DNA of 12,700 nt, from the NCBI GenBank assembly GCA_002751075.1, contig NAOQ01001006.1:1-12700 (forward strand), read 5' to 3'. Position numbers and translations under genes: made by a program. Shown here piece by piece: positions 9,001-12,700 of this stretch; positions within the stretch are counted from its first letter, which is position 1, and every line of letters starts with the position of its first letter. Below the pieces are notes generated by a model. The model made no database searches and had not been told where the DNA came from. It was given only the letters and a program-made list of their open reading frames with translations. The DNA is from Ichthyophonus hoferi (Eukaryota; Opisthokonta; Ichthyosporea; Ichthyophonida; Ichthyophonidae).

Positions 9001-9732
9001 TTTTGGGTTGTAATGTAGATTGACTTAGTTAACCTATATCTATCTGAAAGAGAGATGGAAGGACAAGGTATTGATAAAGGAGAGAGAAAGCGAAGAGATA
9101 ATAAGGAGGATAAATAAAGAATGAAAAAAATAAGTAAAGATTATTTATACGAGAAAAATAAGAATACAACACCAACAACAGAATGCCCAGTTTATTACCT
9201 TTCCATTTTCCAGCCAAATTTCCGCATGGTTACGTGAAACCATTTTGTTTTGGAAAACAGCATTAAAACTTTTAGGAGGTACCTAAAGAAACCAAGAATA
9301 ATAGGTAGATAACTGTTAGAGGTTTCCATCAAACGATTTTAGTTATAGAAGTTCCTCTTCTTACTGCTCTGTGGTATATACATGAAGAAAATACTGGATG
9401 CGTGATTATTTTTATGAAATTATATATATATATATACAGTTAAACATACAGCTATATACAACCATATCCATATGCACTTACTTGAATATATGTATATAGA
9501 TTTGAAAATATATTTGATAAATAGCTTGCACTAAATAGTATATAGTATATTAGATTTTAGTCACGTAACGTACTTTCTGCTGCGACCTCCTTATCAGCTT
9601 CCTTTTATCACTTAATTGTATTTTGCGATGGTAAAAAACTGAACCCTGTTCAGGCTCTAGGTGCAGTATGGCTGTGGCATTATTGACTCCAGGCTGGGAG
9701 GACTTCCCCTCTGCTTCACCCTCTTCTTCCAT
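2960..9732 (-). CDS. SLMAP: SLMAP-like FHA/coiled-coil protein, 12 exons, 497 aa, C-terminal CaaX box
   Basis: Minus-strand spliced gene. Exons in transcript order: 9732-9574, 9282-9199, 8118-7974, 7502-7442, 7200-7140, 6741-6685, 6172-6077, 5591-5520, 5175-5104, 4743-4597, 4080-3672, 3090-2960. Every intron is GT-AG and every junction keeps frame, giving 1,494 nt including the stop. Residues ~20-147 are an FHA domain (phosphothreonine-peptide binding): LIRRS 46-50, SRNHA 69-73, SSNGT 89-93, GD 115-116. Residues ~190-320 are heptad-like (REELERL, LTKEITVL). Residues 319-454 are Pro/Thr/Lys-rich and look disordered. The end is HKKNCIVM. In animals SLMAP is a STRIPAK subunit that recruits phosphorylated MST1/2; fungal Far9/Far10/HAM-4 are counterparts. 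Family membership rests on FHA motif order and spacing compared with recalled human SLMAP. The protein is shorter than full-length human SLMAP (about 830 aa). The first ATG after an in-frame GTG was taken as the start; an upstream 5' exon cannot be excluded. Weakest junctions: the donors GTTGGT (exon 3) and GTGGTG (exon 8). Confidence 0.85.
3091..3671 (-). other. Intron 11 of the SLMAP-like gene (581 bases), open and hydrophobic in the exon 11 frame
   Basis: GTAAAG...TCTTAG. The first ~330 transcript bases are pyrimidine-rich. The exon 11 frame stays open past the donor to a stop at 3273-3271 and would encode strongly hydrophobic stretches (ILFFPFFLFVCMYYYI, FLICVFFFFFLF). Confidence 0.7.
3672..4080 (-). 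CDS. SLMAP: SLMAP-like exon 11 (residues 319-454): Pro/Thr/Lys-rich region
   Basis: Largest exon. The acceptor CCTTCCGCCGTACAG| follows a strong pyrimidine tract; the donor is AAAG|GTAAAG, phase 1. Encodes a basic amphipathic start (KNLLIKIKDHV) and then a proline-rich, probably disordered region with several SP/TP sites. It contains a perfect in-frame 12-base tandem duplication encoding EIPP twice (3941-3964). Confidence 0.85.
3941..3964 (-). repeat. 12-base in-frame tandem duplication (EIPP x2)
   Basis: GGTGGTATCTCA occurs twice in tandem on the plus strand and encodes the repeated EIPP motif of the proline-rich region. Confidence 0.9.
4081..4596 (-). other. Intron 10 of the SLMAP-like gene (516 bases)
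   Basis: GTATAT...CGTACAG. The acceptor has a strong pyrimidine tract; a second pyrimidine-rich stretch in the transcript lies near the donor (about 4470-4570). Confidence 0.75.
4597..4743 (-). CDS. SLMAP: SLMAP-like exon 10 (residues 270-318)
   Basis: 49 codons between CTTCTCTACAG| and ACT|GTATAT, phase 0 on both sides. Acidic helical sequence (ELVCLLNESES, VDELNHSNEAL, VEAEASHLES). Confidence 0.8.
4744..5103 (-). other. Intron 9 of the SLMAP-like gene (360 bases)
   Basis: GTACAG...TCTACAG. The acceptor is preceded by a long pyrimidine tract in the transcript (4745-4810). Confidence 0.7.
5104..5175 (-). CDS. SLMAP: SLMAP-like exon 9 (residues 246-269): coiled-coil segment
   Basis: 24 codons, phase 0 on both sides; donor CAA|GTACAG. 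Encodes HSAKEADALAMQM and TSLTEVLTGLQ, an amphipathic helix. Its acceptor is the end of a (TA)n run, ATATATAG|, with no pyrimidine tract. Confidence 0.7.
5176..5519 (-). other. Intron 8 of the SLMAP-like gene (344 bases)
   Basis: GTGGTG...ATATATAG. Ends in the (TA)n run at 5177-5195. A slightly richer stretch near 5280-5340 is open for about 28 codons on the minus strand but has no in-phase splice sites. Confidence 0.6.
5177..5195. repeat. (TA)n microsatellite forming a 3' splice site
   Basis: Nineteen alternating T/A bases ending directly at the predicted acceptor of exon 9. Confidence 0.8.
5520..5591 (-). CDS. SLMAP: SLMAP-like exon 8 (residues 222-245)
   Basis: 24 codons, CACTACAG| acceptor and AAG|GTGGTG donor, phase 0 on both sides, so it could be skipped without a frameshift. 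Encodes PSTDPGEREPINSTS followed by LSFLYESIK, which runs smoothly into the helix of exon 9. The donor is weak. Confidence 0.65.
5592..6076 (-). other. Intron 7 of the SLMAP-like gene (485 bases)
   Basis: GTTAGT...CACTACAG. AT-rich; nothing else recognised. Confidence 0.6.
6077..6172 (-). CDS. SLMAP: SLMAP-like exon 7 (residues 190-221): coiled-coil segment
   Basis: CACTGTACAG| acceptor and CAT|GTTAGT donor, phase 0 on both sides. MREELERLTIQNDTLTKEI and the residues after it show heptad spacing of Leu/Ile. The same frame is open further upstream, but the acceptor preceded by CTAATACTATCATACCTC is a convincing 3' splice site. Confidence 0.8.
6173..6684 (-). other. Intron 6 of the SLMAP-like gene (512 bases)
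   Basis: GTAAGG...TGTACAG. Purine-rich on the plus strand at about 6355-6530. No further exon with matching phases was convincing. Confidence 0.7.
6685..6741 (-). CDS. SLMAP: SLMAP-like exon 6 (residues 171-189)
   Basis: 19 codons between a TTTTTTTAG| acceptor and a CAG|GTAAGG donor, phase 0 on both sides. Polar sequence ECEHPDHEDTN leading into the coiled coil (LKNQIQ). Confidence 0.75.
6742..7139 (-). other. Intron 5 of the SLMAP-like gene (398 bases), with the GGGTA/GGATA tract
   Basis: GTATAT...TTTTAG. Its last ~170 transcript bases are the repeat tract listed separately, followed by seven T and the acceptor. The rest is plain AT-rich sequence. Confidence 0.75.
6753..6930. repeat. Degenerate GGGTA/GGATA-type tandem tract
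   Basis: Plus strand shows repeated units of GGGTA, GGATA, AGATA and GGGGTA, with near-perfect runs of GTAGGGTAGGGTAG at about 6821-6836 and 6871-6884. It lies wholly in intron 5, so the transcript copy is C/T-rich and the DNA template strand is G-rich. Confidence 0.85.
7140..7200 (-). CDS. SLMAP: SLMAP-like exon 5 (residues 150-170): acidic linker
   Basis: TATCAG| acceptor, phase 2 in; AAAG|GTATAT donor, phase 0 out. Encodes an acidic stretch (EVAVEEELVASVDKESDSK) just after the FHA domain. Confidence 0.75.
7442..7502 (-). CDS. SLMAP: SLMAP-like exon 4 (residues 130-149): last FHA strand
   Basis: CATCAG| acceptor and a perfect |GTAAGT donor, phase 1 in and phase 2 out. Encodes AITCIRALITIEDV, which sits where human SLMAP has its HGCIVSTIKL strand. 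Confidence 0.8.
7503..7973 (-). other. Intron 3 of the SLMAP-like gene (471 bases), with a reversed purine tract
   Basis: GTTGGT...CATCAG. Between about 7678 and 7880 the plus strand is C/T-rich, so the transcript is G/A-rich, opposite to the other introns. A minus-strand stretch here is open for about 40 codons and very basic, but no in-phase exon boundaries were found. Confidence 0.65.
7974..8118 (-). CDS. SLMAP: SLMAP-like exon 3 (residues 82-129): FHA phosphopeptide-binding turn
   Basis: Starts after ATATAG| with VFIRDTGSSNGT, then NGVRLS, GEESDP and GDHLQLGDD, all in SLMAP order. It ends at GGAG|GTTGGT, phase 1. The donor is off consensus, but exon 4 resumes the last FHA strand in the matching phase, which supports it. 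Confidence 0.9.
8119..9198 (-). other. Intron 2 of the SLMAP-like gene (1080 bases)
   Basis: GTAATA...ATATAG. The longest intron. AT-rich throughout, purine-rich on the plus strand at about 9045-9150, with a short TTTTTAA-type tandem near 8414-8432. The FHA domain is continuous across it (ENGK | VFIRD), so no exon is missing here. Confidence 0.8.
9199..9282 (-). CDS. SLMAP: SLMAP-like exon 2 (residues 54-81): FHA core with SRNHA
   Basis: Flanked by TTTAG| and |GTAATA, phase 0 at both ends. It carries NAVFQNKMVSRNHAEIW, the most conserved FHA block; Ser69 and His72 are the SxxH residues. From the exon 1 IRRS to SRNHA the spacing is 27 residues, the same as in human SLMAP as recalled. Confidence 0.9.
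9283..9573 (-). other. Intron 1 of the SLMAP-like gene (291 bases), with a (TA)n run
   Basis: GTACGT...CTTTAG. AT-rich; contains an uninterrupted TA run at 9421-9436. Separates FHA strands and holds no coding signal. Confidence 0.75.
9574..9732 (-). CDS. SLMAP: SLMAP-like exon 1 (residues 1-53): acidic N-terminus and first FHA strands
   Basis: Begins MEEEGEAEG and ends RRSQQK at an AAA|GTACGT donor, phase 0. ILHLEPEQG..F matches the first strand of SLMAP-type FHA domains. LIRRS aligns with the usual xxGRS turn: the arginine is kept (R49), but the preceding glycine is R48. The reading frame stays open upstream to a GTG at 9750 without an earlier ATG. Confidence 0.8.
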
Positions 9733-10613
9733 GTTTCTGGTAGTGCACACTATAAGAAGTAACTAGCACTAACAAAAAACATAATATCTAATATACAGTA
9801 AATAAATTACTTACCAAAAAAAAATGAAATGTAAGTTATTAATTAAAGATTATAATTAGCTAACACTGTCTTCGACGCTTGGACGGTTGCGGCTGTACAA
9901 GCAAGCAATTTAAGTGCTCATATAATCATCCAATACCTAAAAACATTTAATATAAAGTGGAAGAGATAAAATATAGCCAACTAGATTAGGTTTAATGTCA
10001 TTATAAATCACATAATAATAACAAATTTTGCGATCGCCTTTTATCCTAATGGAATGCGATTGGGTGGATGTTGCGGGACGTTGAAAACAAATGCGTGGCT
10101 TTTATCCTTTTATGGTCACCTTGGTAATTTTAAAATCATCTTTTGGTGTGATAATTCCATCAATGCGTGAGATTGAGTTAATTTAGTTTACCTGGTATTA
10201 TTACCTACTACTCTTTGGTTTTCAGTAGCTGCCTTGACACTATAGTTCTTAATGTGTACCTTCATTGCTTTTAAAACTGTTTTTGGAACTAAGTTGTTTC
10301 CCATGCTTATATAGATTATTCTTCGCTATTTTTACCCTGTTTGTTACTACATTCCGTTATAGTCATCTATTAAGTCCAAAGGAAGTTGTTGTCTCAACTA
10401 CTGGTAAAGCATTCTTTTATATCCCAAACCAATCGGAACCTTACACATATGTTTATTGGCTTTTACCATTATGTATATTTAATAAGTTCCCAAAATAACA
10501 ATAAAAGTCCTGTTACTAATTCTGTTTTCAGTCATCAATATAAATTAAAAGCCTTGCCGGAAATTTAGTTAGTTATTGTAGTTGAAGGAATTAACTAACC
10601 AATAGTCTAGAGG
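9733..10613. other. Region between the two genes: 5' flank of the SLMAP-like gene, mostly unexplained
   Basis: About 880 bases. The part next to the SLMAP-like start is AT-rich and should hold its 5' UTR and promoter; no clear TATA or initiator is claimed. From 9985 to about 10500 base composition rises, and short open blocks occur on both strands: plus-strand 9985-10170 and 10265-10498, and minus-strand fragments such as KVPIGLGYKRMLYQ and LRQQLPLDLIDDYNG. They could not be joined with credible splice sites. Confidence 0.4.
9860..9892 (-). CDS. Possible small terminal exon ending KRRRQC
   Basis: A good acceptor, TTGCTTGCTTGTACAG|, is followed by CCGCAACCGTCC and codons for PQPSKRRRQC then TAG. 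The basic tail would suit a nuclear or membrane-proximal C-terminus. No partner exon with a confident phase 0 donor was found in 9893-10613, so it may be chance. Confidence 0.25.
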   Translation of the reverse strand, partial: PQPSKRRRQC

Positions 10614-10737
10614 CTATGACAGATGGAAAATCAGCTCCCCTTCTATAGTCATTTCCAAAGTGGTAGTGTCTGCCCATGTGACTTGGAAGGGGTCTTGTTG
10701 AGCAGTTTTCTGTTCTTCCTTCACACAGGGGAATTGT
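10614..10737 (-). CDS. Unknown gene, terminal coding block 8
   Basis: GAAAG| acceptor completing the CA|A codon, then 40 codons (QFPCVKEEQKTAQQDPF, QVTWADTTTLEMTIEGEL, IFHLS) and a TAG stop. Base composition is visibly less AT-rich than the flanks. Confidence 0.6.
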
Positions 10738-11974
10738 CTTTCAAAGAATAATATGTTTTTTCTTGTAATGCAGTGTTACTCACTGCATCACACTATCCAT
10801 CCCAGTTTTAGAGTGGCATATTCTAACAGTACCCCCCGCCATCCTCTAGCTGAAAACCTCTCCTTAATGGAAATGTTTTAGTCTGTAGTATATCTTGCAA
10901 CCAATGGTACTCAGCCTTTGTATTGCCACCCTGATTTTGGGCCATAATTCATATAGTACAATGTCGTTGGATATGGCTGATATTGGACTCGTGTTGGGTG
11001 TGTATGTCACATTATTGTGGGCATGGTTCCAGACATATGGTGGAATCTTTGTCTAGTTTATGGATATTTATGATATCTAAGGAAGCTAATGACTCATTCT
11101 CTTGGTCAGGCCATTGCTTAACGTTGCACATGGCAAGGTAGGGACGTGGGTGATTCCCTCCTCATAGGAAAAAGTGTAGCTAAATTGGTTTGTGCAACCT
11201 TGCCAATTCTTATAATTTCCACACACTAACTAACTGCCAATCACATTGGTTTGAACGCAAAAATTTACTATGGAAATGGTACTCACGTAAATTTTAATAT
11301 TTTCATCACTGAGACTAATATTGGCAATGTCATAGCTCTCAAACAGTATCAGTGTCTTCTTAGCACAGTCCCAGGATATGTGGGTGGGAATTAAAGGCAA
11401 CTTAGGTTTTAGTTTCAACTCCATATCAGATATCAGTCAAGTCACTGGGAAGGACACTGGCCTTATTAATAACATGACCAGAAAGTGTGGCATAAAAAAA
11501 AAATTACACTTTGCTTCAATCCCAATGTCCAAACAAATCCTGAGTAGCACAGAATATTTAGGCGCTAACGGGTTTGTAGACAGTGGCACTACTGACCGTA
11601 TTCCCTCTAGTAGCTGAATGTGGATGTTCACGATGGTGGTTTGCAGTTGTCTTCTTCAACCAGACAAGCTTTGCTGTTTAGTTCACTCACTGGAACCATT
11701 GCAAATTACACAGTTTCTTAAAAATTTTAATTGACTGATAAGGAGTTTGCCATGCTACGAAACATTAATTTTGAATTGAATGACCTTACTGTTTCAATCC
11801 CTCCGTAAAGTTACTATCATGCTATTTCATCTAAATCCTACACCAGAAGTAAACATCCTTACCAATTGGTCTTGAGTGATGGTGATAAAATTATTCTCAT
11901 CTTCGATAATGTGTTCTTGAGGGAAAAGTGAGTTTATTTTAACTTCCAGATTAACCAAATTGGTATGAAGACAA
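10614..11974 (-). CDS. Unrecognised spliced gene, partial at its 5' side, short introns
   Basis: Minus-strand coding blocks in transcript order: 11974-11863, 11784-11759, 11650 to about 11470, 11424/11418-11287, 11225-11130, 11052-10930, 10845-10784, 10737-10614 (stop TAG 10616-10614). Phases agree for blocks 1-2-3 (a 26-base micro-exon is needed) and 7-8. The joins 3-4, 4-5, 5-6 and 6-7 rest on weak or alternative sites. Protein fragments include LVNLEVKINSLFPQEH, NIHIQLLEGIRSVVPLS, LPLIPTHISWDCAKKTL, EIIRIGKVAQTNLATLF and QVTWADTTTLEMTIEGEL. Alternating hydrophobic strands suggest a beta-rich protein. I do not recognise the family. The introns (46-108 bases) are far shorter than those of the downstream gene. 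A new start at the ATG at 11424 (two genes) or a decaying copy are alternatives. Confidence 0.5.
10784..10845 (-). CDS. Unknown gene, coding block 7
   Basis: TTTTCAGCTAG| acceptor and GCA|GTGAGT donor, phase 0 in and phase 2 out. Encodes RMAGGTVRICHSKTGMDSVM. The following intron is only 46 bases (10738-10783) and rejoins the last block in the correct phase. Confidence 0.55.
11287..11424 (-). CDS. Unknown gene, coding block 4
   Basis: Ends at TAC|GTGAGT, a near-perfect donor. The 5' limit is uncertain: either the acceptor ATGGAG| at 11419, preceded by CTGAT branch-like motifs, or a start ATG at 11424. Encodes ELKLKPKLPLIPTHISWD and ILFESYDIANISLSDENI. Confidence 0.55.
11863..11974 (-). CDS. 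Unknown gene, coding block 1
   Basis: TTTTTCAG| acceptor, phase 2 in; TTG|GTAAGG donor, phase 0 out; 37 full codons without a stop (CLHTNLVNLEVKINSLFP, then an acidic EDENNF and TITQDQL). Both splice sites are close to consensus, so this is one of the firmest exons of the gene. Confidence 0.6.
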
Positions 11975-12682
11975 CTGAAAAATGTTCAAAATATTAATCT
12001 CTTTTAATTAGGAGGTTTAATTATAAACTGGTTTGACTATACGTTTTTAACGGATGTTCAAAATATCTATTGTTAATTAAACGTACACCAATTATTAAAA
12101 AATTAAAAACACGACTGCTGTATTTTTCTATATTCCATATATTTATTTCATATATTACGAAATCATGTTAATTCAGTGTGGTGATTGAGCGCCAATATAT
12201 AGATAGCCATTGCTATATTTTTAATATTTTAATTCTTCTTGGCTAATGACCAATATGTTTTTGTTCTTATATATACAATTGATTCATTTTAAATGTGGTT
12301 CCATCCAACTACAATCCAATAGGAAATTTAAAGTGAACCAATTTATAGGAAATATTTGGGCAGTCATTAAAGATTCTTTTAAATATAAAAAAATATAAAA
12401 ACAATAGACTGCCATAAGGTGTTAAACCGCCGTTAGTGGCATTTAAAGTCATAATATTTATTGCATTCACTAAATCATTAATATAATATCAATAATTAAA
12501 ATCGCAAGTTGTCATGATATCAGACATGATTGGCCCAATAAGGGATAAGATTAACTGGGTGATTATCCCTCACCAATTAAATTATTCTTAGAATAGAAAC
12601 ACAAAATTGATTGATTTAAATGTACTTATATTAATTATTAATTACAAATACATATGGATGTACATGGGTATACCTACCTTAC
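11975..12682. other. AT-rich stretch upstream of the unknown gene's first visible exon
   Basis: About 700 bases with A/T runs and one hairpin. It could be an intron linking the exon at the window edge to block 1, or an intergenic region. No coding block was found in it. Confidence 0.35.
12541..12570. repeat. Perfect 8-base inverted repeat (hairpin)
   Basis: AGGGATAA (12541-12548) and TTATCCCT (12563-12570) are exact reverse complements around a 14-base loop. No T-run follows and no RNA family was recognised. Confidence 0.7.
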
Positions 12683-12700
12683 ATACGCACACTAGGACAC
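12683..12700 (-). CDS. Possible 3' edge of a further upstream exon of the unknown gene
   Basis: The reverse strand at the window edge reads into GCGTAT|GTAAGG, with a second donor-like AAG|GTAGGT five bases on. With the first donor and one of the three frames the phase (2) fits block 1 at 11974. Only 18 bases are visible, so this is weak. Confidence 0.2.

Noticed and set aside
10081-10161. Minus-strand peptide RIDGIITPKDDFKITK resembling a terminal exon
   Set aside because: All three frames are closed just upstream and no AG acceptor lies between those stops and the peptide.
9985-10170. Plus-strand frame with a WLLSFYGHLG...WCDNS pattern faintly like a Ty1/copia RNase H region
   Set aside because: The likeness is a few residues only. 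No other copia parts, LTRs or target-site repeats were seen around it, so a fossil retroelement is not claimed.
10265-10498. 77-codon plus-strand frame
   Set aside because: Aromatic and Leu-rich without motif; overlaps equally plausible minus-strand fragments, so neither strand is supported.

Overview
The window is eukaryotic, AT-rich DNA holding spliced genes on the minus strand. There are no bacterial signatures and no long unbroken genes. The best-supported content is one gene of 12 exons (start codon at 9732, stop codon at 2960). It appears only when short coding blocks are joined across GT-AG introns on the reverse strand. All 11 junctions keep the reading frame and together give a 497-residue protein. 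Residues about 20-147 form a forkhead-associated (FHA) domain that follows animal SLMAP (fungal counterparts Far9/Far10/HAM-4) closely: SRNHAEIW, a DTGSSNGT turn, an RLS..GEESDP loop and a GD..Q.G.D strand, with spacing that matches human SLMAP as recalled. A coiled-coil middle and a Pro/Thr/Lys-rich tail follow. SLMAP is the FHA subunit of the STRIPAK phosphatase-kinase complex. The organism is probably an opisthokont (an early-branching animal or a non-yeast fungus). The sequence alone does not settle which.

Layout, left to right. 1-2959 has no gene I recognise: short broken open stretches, AT repeats and the presumed 3' flank. 2960-9732 is the SLMAP-like gene, with 1,494 coding bases against 5,279 intron bases. 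Its introns run 241-1080 bases and carry purine/pyrimidine strand skew, (TA)n runs and a long GGGTA/GGATA-type tract. 9733-10613 is mostly unexplained, with one possible small terminal exon (9860-9892). 10614 to about 11974, probably continuing beyond the right edge, is a second minus-strand gene of unknown family with very short introns (about 46-108 bases). 11975-12700 is AT-rich with a small perfect hairpin and perhaps the edge of another exon.

The most interesting point is the C-terminus of the SLMAP-like protein. Known SLMAP proteins are held on membranes by a hydrophobic tail helix. The predicted last exon here instead ends in HKKNCIVM-stop, a textbook CaaX prenylation box with a basic approach. 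If intron 11 were retained, the frame would run on into a very hydrophobic stretch, so lipid-anchored and membrane-helix forms could in principle be alternatives, although pyrimidine-rich DNA alone would also explain that open stretch.
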